Part shown: one piece after another, positions 17,127 to 24,413 of the stretch
Position numbering within the stretch: the stretch's first letter is position 1
How the letters are laid out: each line of letters starts with the position of its first letter
Assembly: GCA_947454715.1 (NCBI GenBank)
Contig: CANGMZ010000029.1
Coordinates: 1 to 32,092, forward strand
Source: Chitinophagaceae bacterium
Lineage (GTDB): Bacteria; Bacteroidota; Bacteroidia; Chitinophagales; Chitinophagaceae
DNA length: 32,092 nt
Reading direction: 5' to 3'
Notes under the pieces: model-generated
Database searches by the model: none
What the model was told of the DNA's origin: nothing
What the model saw: only the letters and a program-made list of their open reading frames with translations
Program-made: the position numbers and the translations under genes

Positions 17127-17159
17127 AGCTTCACTACAGTAGTGAAGCTTTATTGTTTA
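17117..17159. terminator. Bidirectional terminator: 20-bp perfect inverted repeat at the rnhB stop
   Basis: TAAACAATAAAGCTTCACTA and its exact complement are separated only by CAG. The left arm includes the last codons and stop of rnhB. On the opposite strand it lies 18 bases after the stop of the DUF1573 gene. A-rich and T-rich ends serve both directions. Confidence 0.8.
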
Positions 17160-17176
17160 TTATATGTCACTTTAAA

Positions 17177-17659
17177 TTAGTGAGTTGCTGGAGTTGTTGC
17201 TGGAGCTGCTTCAACCGGTTTTGGTTTTACAGTTCCTCTGATGTGAAGAACAGTAGATTTTTCTTGAGCATCAGAAGTAATAGTAACTTCTTTGCTGATA
17301 GGGCCTGGGCGGTGGTCAGTATTGTATGTTACATGTATAACACCTTTATGCTTAGGCAAAATAGGTTCGTGAGGCCATTTTGGCACAGTGCAACCGCATG
17401 AGCCATGAGCTTCAGTAATAATGATTGGCTTCTTACCTACATTCTTGAATTCAAAATCATACTCAGCAGTAGGACCTTCCGGAACTTCACCGTAGTTATG
17501 TGTATTATCTTTATCCACGAATTTGAAGATACCAGCATCAGGATCTTTTTCCGGAGTAGCAGGTGTAGCTGCAGGAGCAGGATTAACCTTTTTGTCTTGT
17601 GCTTTAACAACTACAGTGCTTAAAGAAAGACAGAATAACGTAATGAATACTTTTTTCAT
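17177..17659 (-). CDS. Exported DUF1573 protein (copy 2 of a tandem pair)
   Basis: The 160-residue product has a signal peptide (MKKVFITLFCLSLSTVVVKAQ). A Pro/Ala-rich linker follows, then a DUF1573 immunoglobulin-like domain: HNYGEVPEGPTAEYDFEFKN, the hallmark GSCGCTVPKWP, then an HVTYNTDHRPGPISKEVTIT strand. DUF1573 domains are abundant in exported Bacteroidota proteins and have no assigned activity. The C-terminus is Pro/Ala/Thr-rich (EAAPATTPATH). It starts 34 bases after the homologous upstream gene and is probably cotranscribed. Confidence 0.9.
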   Translation of the reverse strand: MKKVFITLFCLSLSTVVVKAQDKKVNPAPAATPATPEKDPDAGIFKFVDKDNTHNYGEVPEGPTAEYDFEFKNVGKKPIIITEAHGSCGCTVPKWPHEPILPKHKGVIHVTYNTDHRPGPISKEVTITSDAQEKSTVLHIRGTVKPKPVEAAPATTPATH

Positions 17660-17693
17660 TGTTTTTTTGTTGAGTGGTTTTGAATTGTTTTGA

Positions 17694-18227
17694 TTAATTT
17701 GTTCTGATCATTGAGCTATTCTCAGGTACTGACGTAGTTGGTGCTTTTTCCACCATACCTTTAATTGTCAATATCTTAACTCCTGCATTTGTTGTAACTG
17801 TGATTGTTTTTTGGAAAGCACCTGCCGGTTTGCCTTGTGTGTGGAAAGCTACATCAATAGTTCCATCCTGACCCGGAGCGATAGGCTCCTTTGAATAGGT
17901 AGGTACTGTGCAACCGCAAGAAGCCTGAGCTTTCTGAATTATTATTGGTTCTTTACCTTTATTTGTGAATACAAATTTACAAGTTGCATCAGGCCCTTCT
18001 TGTACCGTGCCGAAGTCGTGTGATATGTCAGCAAACGCCAAGTCATCTAATTTAAGTGTTGAGGCAGTACCTGTTTTTTCTGGTGCATTTGTTGAAAGGG
18101 CTGGCGTCTCAGCTACCTGAAGTGTTTGAGTCGTATTGTCAGATTTCTTTTTATTTTTCTTGTCCTTAGCTTCAGCTACGTTGCCAACCATCAGTGCCAA
18201 TGCGAATAATAGAATTATCTTTTTCAT
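17694..18227 (-). CDS. Exported DUF1573 protein (copy 1 of a tandem pair)
   Basis: I start this 177-residue protein at the ATG giving MKKIILLFALALMVGNVAEA, a clean signal peptide; the track's longer start adds 11 residues ahead of it. A Lys/Thr-rich linker leads to the DUF1573 domain: SHDFGTVQEGPDATCKFVFTN, QASCGCTVPTYS, VAFHTQGKPAGAFQKTITVTTN. The domain aligns along its full length with the downstream gene, which points to tandem duplication followed by divergence of linkers and tails. Role unknown. Confidence 0.9.
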   Translation of the reverse strand: MKKIILLFALALMVGNVAEAKDKKNKKKSDNTTQTLQVAETPALSTNAPEKTGTASTLKLDDLAFADISHDFGTVQEGPDATCKFVFTNKGKEPIIIQKAQASCGCTVPTYSKEPIAPGQDGTIDVAFHTQGKPAGAFQKTITVTTNAGVKILTIKGMVEKAPTTSVPENSSMIRTN

Positions 18228-18262
18228 TTCTTGTTTAATATTTAAGTACAATCTGTACAAAA

Positions 18263-18270
18263 CAAATTTA
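18263..18270 (-). promoter_or_regulatory. -7 promoter box for the DUF1573 pair
   Basis: TAAATTTG on the minus strand matches TAnnTTTG, 35 bases before the chosen ATG. There is no clear -33 box. Confidence 0.4.
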
Positions 18271-18332
18271 GGACCAAATTTTCAAAAATGACTTTTTTTA
18301 TTGTTAAAACCTGTGGAAATGAGTTTCATTCG

Positions 18333-18340
18333 TAGTTTTG
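18333..18340 (+). promoter_or_regulatory. -7 box directly before the GT9 start
   Basis: TAGTTTTG matches TAnnTTTG and ends six bases before the ATG at 18347. The transcript would start only a few bases upstream of the start codon. The box also contains the TTG that the ORF track uses as start. Confidence 0.45.
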
Positions 18341-18346
18341 CAACTG

Positions 18347-19357
18347 ATGTATAAATTTTTGGTTATACAAACCGCATTTGTCGGAGATGTCATTTTGGCT
18401 ACATCTATAGTAGAGAAGATACATGCTTTCTACCCCGATTCACAGATCGATTTTTTATTGCGTAAAGGCAATGAAGGATTGTTGAAGAACCATCCGTTCA
18501 TCACTAATGTGTGGATTTGGAATAAAAAGCAGCAAAAAAAACGTAATCTGTTGAAGATAGCACTGCAGGTGCGCAAGGAACATTACACCCATATCATCAA
18601 TCCTCATCGGTTTCCTACATCAGGGTTGATTATGTTTTTTTCTGGTGCCGGATATACTGCAGGGTTCAATAAGAATCCGTTCTCTTTTTCTTTTACAAAA
18701 TCTGCTCCCCACGATATTGCTGCGCCATATAGCAAAGAATATATAATGGAAGTAGAGCGTTATCAGTTGCTTATAGAAGATTTTACAGATAAAAAAGCAG
18801 CACTACCTAAATTATATCCATCGAAGGATGATTATGAAAAAGTGAAACCTTATCAAGGTATCCCTTACATTACAATTTCACCATCATCGGTTTGGTTTAC
18901 AAAACGTTTCCCGGCAGAAAGGTGGGCTAAGCTAATAGATATGTTGCCATTGCACTACAAGATATTTATAAATGGTGGTCCTGAAGATGTTGCTCTGGGA
19001 CAGTCTATTGTAGATATGTGCAGTAATAAAAATGCTGAAAATCTTTGTGGTAAACTCAACTTTTTGGAGTCATCGGCATTGATGGAAAAAGCAGAAATGA
19101 ATTATGCTAATGATTCTGCTCCTCTTCATCTTGCTGTAGCTATGGATGCTCCTGTAACGGGTGTGTTCTGTTCTACTATCTCTTCATTTGGTTTTGGGCC
19201 AATGCACGATAAAGGCAAAATTGTAGAAATTGATTATCAGCTTCCGTGCAGGCCTTGTGGGCTACATGGTCGTAAACGTTGTCCGGAAGGGCATTTTAAA
19301 TGTGCAAAAGATATTAAAGACGAGCAGTTGTTATGGTGGATTTCGAAAACGATATAA
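18347..19357 (+). CDS. Glycosyltransferase family 9 (heptosyltransferase-like)
   Basis: The 336-residue protein begins MYKFLVIQTAFVGDVILATSIVEKI, the ADP-heptose:LPS heptosyltransferase (WaaC/WaaF, GT9) start with its G-D motif. The C-terminal Rossmann half has ITISPSSVWFTKRFPAERWAKLI, FINGGPED and the sugar-nucleotide site ANDSAPLHLAVAMDAPVTGVF. A cysteine-rich tail (CRPCGLHGRKRCPEGHFKC) is seen in many GT9 proteins. It would build the lipopolysaccharide core at the cytoplasmic face; donor and acceptor cannot be read from sequence. I use the ATG, since the upstream TTG lies in the putative -7 box. Its 3' end overlaps tsaC by 25 bases. Confidence 0.9.
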   Translation: MYKFLVIQTAFVGDVILATSIVEKIHAFYPDSQIDFLLRKGNEGLLKNHPFITNVWIWNKKQQKKRNLLKIALQVRKEHYTHIINPHRFPTSGLIMFFSGAGYTAGFNKNPFSFSFTKSAPHDIAAPYSKEYIMEVERYQLLIEDFTDKKAALPKLYPSKDDYEKVKPYQGIPYITISPSSVWFTKRFPAERWAKLIDMLPLHYKIFINGGPEDVALGQSIVDMCSNKNAENLCGKLNFLESSALMEKAEMNYANDSAPLHLAVAMDAPVTGVFCSTISSFGFGPMHDKGKIVEIDYQLPCRPCGLHGRKRCPEGHFKCAKDIKDEQLLWWISKTI

Positions 19358-19905
19358 AGCAATGTATGCAGGTATTGCAGCAAGGTGAAGTTATTTTATA
19401 TCCAACAGATACTGTTTGGGGCTTGGGTTGTGATGCACTCAATGAATCTGCAGTCGAAAAGGTTTTTGCTGTAAAGCAACGACCGAAAGAAAAGAGCATG
19501 ATTATATTGTTGGCAGATGCCCGTGATATTTTACAATATGTAGCAGACCCGCCACCAGATATTATTGCTATTGTTGAGTCATTCGACCGGCCTACAACGG
19601 TTGTCTATAAAAATGCATTGGGGTTTCCTGCTAACGTGATTAATAAAGATGGTTCGATAGCTATAAGGGTAACAACAGACCCATTTTGTAAAGCATTGAT
19701 TAAAAGATTACGCCGGCCAATAGTCTCAACTTCAGCTAATGTGAGTGGGGCAGCTACACCTGCAATATATGATACTATAGCGCCTGAAATAAAGAATGGT
19801 GTAGGATATGTAGTTAGTTACCGACAAGATGATATGTCAATAGCCAGTCCCTCAAGATTAGTGTTGATGGATGATGATGGCAAAATGACTGTTTTGAGAG
19901 GGTAA
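19333..19905 (+). CDS. tsaC: L-threonylcarbamoyladenylate synthase (TsaC/Sua5/YrdC)
   Basis: This enzyme makes threonylcarbamoyl-AMP from threonine, bicarbonate and ATP, the first step of t6A37 synthesis in tRNA. The 190 residues contain the YrdC core only: GEVILYPTDTVWGLGCDA, KQRPKEKSM (threonine/ATP site), SIAIRVTTDPFCKAL, and RPIVSTSANVSGAAT. The length matches the short TsaC form, without the extra Sua5 domain. It overlaps the 3' end of the GT9 gene in another frame, so translation is coupled. TsaE, which acts later in the same pathway, is encoded 1.1 kb away on the other strand. Confidence 0.93.
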   Translation: MVDFENDIKQCMQVLQQGEVILYPTDTVWGLGCDALNESAVEKVFAVKQRPKEKSMIILLADARDILQYVADPPPDIIAIVESFDRPTTVVYKNALGFPANVINKDGSIAIRVTTDPFCKALIKRLRRPIVSTSANVSGAATPAIYDTIAPEIKNGVGYVVSYRQDDMSIASPSRLVLMDDDGKMTVLRG

Positions 19906-19913
19906 GAGTTATT

Positions 19914-19945
19914 ATTACCAGATTGTCCGGTAATTTTATTTTTTT
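19914..19945 (+). terminator. Terminator of the GT9-tsaC unit
   Basis: ATTACC and GGTAAT pair around AGATTGTCC, followed by TTTATTTTTTT. The T-run overlaps the last codons of zapA on the other strand. Confidence 0.55.
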
Positions 19946-20235
19946 GCTTTTTCTTCTAACGCTCTATCTATCTTATTTGATAGTTTATTGAGTTCGCTGT
20001 GTACAACAGGATTGCCAAAAGACTCAACTGCGGTGTCTGCTGCATACGACAGTAGGGTCATAGCCATGAAGTCTATTTCGTCTTTCCCCATATAATGGGC
20101 ACGCATGTCTGCGATTTTTTCATCTGCAATCTTAACAGCTTTACGAACAGCTGATTCCTCTTCAGGTTTTATGCGTAGTCTGTAATTGCGTCCTGCAAGC
20201 CATACATTTATTGGCATCAATTCTTCCTGGCTCAT
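19936..20235 (-). CDS. zapA: Cell division protein ZapA
   Basis: The 99-residue protein is of normal ZapA size. The N-terminal globular part reads INVWLAGRNYRLRIKPEEESAVRKAVKIADEKI, the typical ZapA start that binds FtsZ. A long helix follows (MAMTLLSYAADTAVE...LNKLSNKIDRALEEKAKK), which forms the tetrameric coiled coil. ZapA bundles FtsZ protofilaments at the division ring. Its ATG overlaps the lspA stop by four bases, so the two are coupled. Confidence 0.9.
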   Translation of the reverse strand: MSQEELMPINVWLAGRNYRLRIKPEEESAVRKAVKIADEKIADMRAHYMGKDEIDFMAMTLLSYAADTAVESFGNPVVHSELNKLSNKIDRALEEKAKK

Positions 20236-20927
20236 GATTCTGTCTGTACTTGTTGCTGAGGTTCGTGTTTAGTCAATAAACTTTTTTGAAATATTACCAA
20301 GGTCACCACGCCAACTGATATGGCTGCGTCTGCAAAATTGAAAACAGGCTCAAAGAAAACAAAGTTTTTACCGCCTAAAAATGGCACCCAACTAGGCATC
20401 ATCATGTCTACCATGGGGAAGTAGAACATATCTACTACTTTACCTTGCAAAAACTTGCCGTAACCTTCTCCGTACTTAGTAAAATGGGCTACAGCTTCTC
20501 TGTTGTGATGAGAAAGCATGCTGCTCATACTTTCGTAGTTTCCCGAAAAGCAAGAGTAAGTACTTTCTGAGAATATTTGACCATAGAAAAGACTATCAAT
20601 AAGATTCCCTAAAGCGCCTGCCAGTATTAATGATCCGCAAATAACTACACCGCGCTTGTAGCCTTTTGCCACTAGCTTCTTTAACAGGAAGAACCCGAAA
20701 ACAACCGCAATAAGTCTGAAAGAGGATAAAAGTAGTTTGCCTACAACAGATTCGCTGATTTTAAGGCCATAAGCCATACCCTCATTTTCAATAAAATGCA
20801 GTCTGAACCAACTACCCATTATTTTAACATCATCACCATTACAGAAATGAGTTTTAACATAAATTTTCAATACCTGATCGGTAATTATTATCAGTAATAT
20901 TAATATTATGGCGTTGCGATATTTCAA
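20232..20927 (-). CDS. lspA: Lipoprotein signal peptidase (signal peptidase II)
   Basis: LspA cleaves prolipoproteins before the lipidated Cys. It starts at TTG (MKYRNAIILILLIIITDQVLKIYV); an in-frame stop lies just upstream and no ATG precedes the first membrane helix. Motifs are ENEGMAYG, ALGNLIDSLFYG (about residues 105-116), VVDMFYFP with catalytic Asp166, and FNFADAAISVG with catalytic Asp200. At 231 residues it is longer than the roughly 160 of E. coli, because of an extracytoplasmic insertion between GNLID and VVDMF (SYSCFSGNYESMSSML and on). Insertions here are usual in Bacteroidota LspA. zapA follows with a four-base overlap. Confidence 0.95.
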   Translation of the reverse strand: MKYRNAIILILLIIITDQVLKIYVKTHFCNGDDVKIMGSWFRLHFIENEGMAYGLKISESVVGKLLLSSFRLIAVVFGFFLLKKLVAKGYKRGVVICGSLILAGALGNLIDSLFYGQIFSESTYSCFSGNYESMSSMLSHHNREAVAHFTKYGEGYGKFLQGKVVDMFYFPMVDMMMPSWVPFLGGKNFVFFEPVFNFADAAISVGVVTLVIFQKSLLTKHEPQQQVQTES

Positions 20928-20954
20928 AATTAAATACTGTTAGTTTTTGGTCCG

Positions 20955-20962
20955 CAAATATA
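20955..20962 (-). promoter_or_regulatory. -7 promoter box for lspA-zapA
   Basis: TATATTTG on the minus strand fits TAnnTTTG, 27 bases upstream of the TTG start. No clear -33 element. Confidence 0.45.
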
Positions 20963-21041
20963 GTATAATCTCCCTTAGTGCCTGAGTGCGATTATATGCA
21001 CAAATAGTTAAAATCGCTGATATTCAATGCTGGTGTAACTT

Positions 21042-21500
21042 TTAAGCACTTATCAATATTACTTTCATTGCTCTTTCTGTTTCGCTTAGCGTATCAATGC
21101 TCAGTTTAATATAAGGCGCTCTGAGGAGCCCGGCGGCTTTTTCTGGCCACTCTATGAAACAGTACATTTTATGTTTTATGGCTTGAAGCAGACAATCTTC
21201 AATACCGGAAGTTATTGCTTCTTCTTCACTTTTTAGCCTATACCAATCCATGTGATATATCAACGCGTCCTTGCCTTCTTTGTTGAAATGGTATTCATTA
21301 ATCAGTGCAAACGTGGGGCTACTTACTGTATCTTCTACTTTTAGGTAGGTACAAAGTTTATGAATGAAGGTTGTTTTACCTGCGCCCATGTCTCCGCTGA
21401 ATGTTATAACTGCATAAGGTTCAACGATTTTCCAAAATTCATGTAGAATTAATTCGACATTTTTGAGGTTGTATCGATATTCTGAAATTATTTTTTCCAT
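21042..21500 (-). CDS. tsaE: tRNA threonylcarbamoyladenosine biosynthesis ATPase TsaE
   Basis: TsaE is the P-loop ATPase that drives the TsaB-TsaD transfer step of t6A synthesis. The 152-residue protein (ATG giving MEKIISEYRYNL; the track adds eight unlikely residues) shows Walker A GDMGAGKTTFIHKL, SSPTFALINEY, HMDWYRLKSEEEA and FIEWPEKAAGLL, all characteristic. Upstream and downstream genes on the same strand are more than 110 bases away, so it is probably transcribed alone. Confidence 0.95.
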   Translation of the reverse strand: MEKIISEYRYNLKNVELILHEFWKIVEPYAVITFSGDMGAGKTTFIHKLCTYLKVEDTVSSPTFALINEYHFNKEGKDALIYHMDWYRLKSEEEAITSGIEDCLLQAIKHKMYCFIEWPEKAAGLLRAPYIKLSIDTLSETERAMKVILISA

Positions 21501-21666
21501 GTTTGATGCTAATATACAGAGCAATGTCTGATTTTTTGTTGAAAATTAATATGTAACCATTTTTTAATTTTCAAAAACTTACCTAAATTGCGAGACCTCT
21601 CACCTGAAGATAATTTAACAAAAAAGTATTTTTTTAATCAAAATTAATTTACTCAAAACAGTAAAA

Positions 21667-24000
21667 ATGAAAAAATTATTTACCTGGTCAGCATTCCTTA
21701 TCGTGTTACTAGTTACAGGGGGGAGTTTTGCAAGCGGTTTATGGCAGTCGGTTCCTCTAACCAGTGCACCATCAACTAAAGTTCAAGTGTTTCATCCGGA
21801 ACATTATCTGGTATACACTTTCAATGAAGAATGGCTGAAAATTCAGATGTTCTCACTGTCAACAGATGCAGCAGATGGAATGGTAATAGAATTACCTATG
21901 CCAGATGGCTCAATGAAGAGTTTTAAAGTATGGCAAGATCCAATGATGCATGCTGAGATGGCTGCAAAATATCCTGAAATCAAAACGTTTACTGCATACC
22001 AAATAGGTAATCAACATGTTACAGCTAAGCTTGATTTTACTGTATATGGTTTTCATGCAATGATTTTTGATGGTGAGAATACATCATTTATTGATCCTTA
22101 TGATAACTATCACGATGGTTATTATATGGTTCACTATAAAAGAGATGAAGTTCGCACTGCTGAAAACAAAATGAAATGCGAAGTTAAAAATGGCGATGAG
22201 AACGGTCCTGCAGGAGAATCAATGAAGACTCAGTACACTGATCTTCCTAAGTTGTCTGCACGCACAGGTAATGGTTGGACTCGTAAGAACTATGATTTAG
22301 CATTGTGTGCAGATCATTTTTACTGTCAGGCTGCTACAGCTTTAACCTCTCCTACTATTGCACAATGTCTGAGCAAAATGACTACCTCAATGAACCGTAT
22401 CAACGGTGTTTATGAGCGTGAATTTTCAGTGCACATGAACTTTGTGACTAAAGAAGATACACTAATCTGGCCTACAAACACAGGTAGTGTAAATGGTAAT
22501 GATCCATTCAATACTATTGATGCTAACCCTAATGCATGTTTGACTCAGTGCCAAACTAGCTGCGATGGTAGAATAGGTAGTGCAAATTATGATTTAGGTC
22601 ACGTATTCACTACCGGTGGTGGTGGTCTTTCTGCATTGGGTGTTGTTTGCTCAAATGGTTCGAAAGCAAATAGCGTAACTGGTTCTCCTACACCAGTAGG
22701 TGATGGTTATGATATTGATTATGTGGCACATGAAATGGGTCATGAATTTGGTGCGAACCACACTTTTGCAAATGGTAATGATGGTAGCTGCGGTGGCGGT
22801 AACGTTTCTAATACACACTCTTATGAGCCAGGTAGCGGAACGACAATCATGGCTTATGCAGGTATCTGCTCTCCTGATGATTTGGCTATGCATAGTGAGG
22901 CTTATTTCCACGCATCAAGTCTTTTGGAAATTCAGGCAAAATTGGTTGGTTCTGAAAACGCTTGCGCTACTGCTGTAGCAACCGGTAACAAGTTGGTTTC
23001 TCTTGCTACATTTTCAAACACATATTCTATTCCTTACAAAACTCCATTTGAGTTGATCGCACCAACTGCAGTCGATTCAGTTGCAGATACTTCTACAATG
23101 TATTGCTGGGAACAGTGGAACTTAGGTGCAGGTTCTGCATCTACATCTTCTAGATTTGTAAATACTTTTGTTAAAGGTCCTATCTTCCGTTCTTGGTTCC
23201 CGGTTACAACCGAGACTCGTGTGTTCCCTAAAATGAGCAAGGTATTATTGGGTACACTTAGTGATGCCGGTACAGAAGGTGCTCAGGGCGAAAAAGCTCC
23301 TGATACAGCTCGTTTCCTTACTTTCAAACTTACTGTACGTGATATCCTTTTGGGTAATGGTTGCTTTTTGTTCCCTGATGATACTATTCACCTGAATGCA
23401 GTTCAGACAACAACTAAGGCTGGTTTTAAAGTTACTAGTCAAGGTACAACAGGTATCTCTTACAATGGTGCAACTGCTCAGACAATAACTTGGGACGTTG
23501 TTGGTACAAATGCAGCTCCTGTTAGTGCAACTAACGTAGTTATCTACATGTCAACTGACGGCGGTACTACATGGGCTTATAACTTAGGTACTTTCCCTAA
23601 CTCAGGTACTGCGTCTGTAACATTACCTAACCCTGGTACTACTTCTTCTACTTGCAGATTTAAAGTAAAAGGTAGCGGTAATGTGTTTTTCAATGTAAAC
23701 CTTAAGAACTTCACAGTTACTCATAACACAACAGCACCTTCTGCCGTTGCTAATGTGACTACTTTGGCTGATGAAACTAAGGTTTATCCTGTTCCTGCAT
23801 CTGATGTGCTGCACATTAGCACAGGTAATTTCCAGGCTTTGGCGGTTATCTACAACACTGTTGGTCAAGCAGTATGGCAAGGTACAATCAACGGACAGTC
23901 TGAAGTATCTGTAGCTACTTGGGCTAAGGGTGTTTATCACATTCAGTTGATGAACAGAGAAAACGGTGAAAGAACAGTTAAGTCTTTCGTAGTTGAATAA
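21667..24000 (+). CDS. Secreted reprolysin-like zinc metalloprotease with T9SS sorting domain
   Basis: The 777-residue product opens with a signal peptide (MKKLFTWSAFLIVLLVTGGSFA). A pro-region of about 170 residues follows, then a metzincin domain in which HEMGHEFGANH at residues 355-365 is the HExxHxxGxxH zinc site. A likely Met-turn lies in GTTIMAYAGIC about 35 residues later. This matches reprolysin-like (M12B) peptidases of Bacteroidota. After the catalytic domain come beta-rich segments (GISYNGATAQTITWDV, STDGGTTWAYNLGTFPNSGT) and a T9SS type A sorting domain from about residue 700 (TKVYPVPASDVLHIS, AKGVYHIQLM). It probably degrades extracellular protein and has its own terminator. The leader upstream of the ATG is A+T-rich without a clear -7 box. 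Confidence 0.92.
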   Translation: MKKLFTWSAFLIVLLVTGGSFASGLWQSVPLTSAPSTKVQVFHPEHYLVYTFNEEWLKIQMFSLSTDAADGMVIELPMPDGSMKSFKVWQDPMMHAEMAAKYPEIKTFTAYQIGNQHVTAKLDFTVYGFHAMIFDGENTSFIDPYDNYHDGYYMVHYKRDEVRTAENKMKCEVKNGDENGPAGESMKTQYTDLPKLSARTGNGWTRKNYDLALCADHFYCQAATALTSPTIAQCLSKMTTSMNRINGVYEREFSVHMNFVTKEDTLIWPTNTGSVNGNDPFNTIDANPNACLTQCQTSCDGRIGSANYDLGHVFTTGGGGLSALGVVCSNGSKANSVTGSPTPVGDGYDIDYVAHEMGHEFGANHTFANGNDGSCGGGNVSNTHSYEPGSGTTIMAYAGICSPDDLAMHSEAYFHASSLLEIQAKLVGSENACATAVATGNKLVSLATFSNTYSIPYKTPFELIAPTAVDSVADTSTMYCWEQWNLGAGSASTSSRFVNTFVKGPIFRSWFPVTTETRVFPKMSKVLLGTLSDAGTEGAQGEKAPDTARFLTFKLTVRDILLGNGCFLFPDDTIHLNAVQTTTKAGFKVTSQGTTGISYNGATAQTITWDVVGTNAAPVSATNVVIYMSTDGGTTWAYNLGTFPNSGTASVTLPNPGTTSSTCRFKVKGSGNVFFNVNLKNFTVTHNTTAPSAVANVTTLADETKVYPVPASDVLHISTGNFQALAVIYNTVGQAVWQGTINGQSEVSVATWAKGVYHIQLMNRENGERTVKSFVVE

Positions 24001-24027
24001 TTAAGCAGTTAATAATTTATAATACTC

Positions 24028-24059
24028 ATCGCCTCGGAATTTATCCGGGGCGATTTTTT
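24028..24059 (+). terminator. Terminator of the metalloprotease gene
   Basis: ATCGCCTCGGA and TCCGGGGCGAT (one G-U) enclose ATTTA and are followed by six T. Confidence 0.85.
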
Positions 24060-24354
24060 ATGCCAATAGGGTGTATAATTGCGAGATACTATTATTAATT
24101 GAAGGTATTTAATGAGATGTATACCTTAATGAGTAGTGTTGCATGTGTATACCAGAGAGGAGACCGTTTTGTAGTTTATTTGTACTTACATTGCTTGTCA
24201 AGTTGCGTATGATTTTCACCTTGGATTTTGCCCTCTTAAATTACATAGGATGCTTTTGTTTGACTTTTTATATCGATGATTACGAGTGAAAACAAAGAGA
24301 TATTGATGGTCTGTCAATCAATAATGTAAACTGTTATTTACAGCAGATAAATGT
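24060..24354. other. Intergenic region between convergent units
   Basis: About 295 A+T-rich bases lie between the two terminators. I see no ORF worth calling and no tRNA-like fold. The only structure is a 7-bp inverted repeat (AAGGTAT/ATACCTT) near 24104. It may be decayed sequence or hold a small RNA I cannot recognise. Confidence 0.4.
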
Positions 24355-24399
24355 CATAAAACAACAAAGCCACTCAATGAGTGGCTTTGTTGTTTTATG
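24355..24399 (-). terminator. 22-bp perfect inverted repeat ending the PstS-like/TPR unit
   Basis: CATAAAACAACAAAGCCACTCA and its exact complement meet with one central base. It begins 15 bases after the TPR gene's stop. On the minus strand the stem ends in TTTTATG, giving a short U-run. Confidence 0.7.
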
Positions 24400-24413
24400 C
24401 GGTAATTGATTAC

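Noticed and set aside
24060-24354. A tRNA or small RNA gene in the intergenic stretch
   Set aside because: No cloverleaf, TTCGA-type T-loop or strong promoter could be found by eye.
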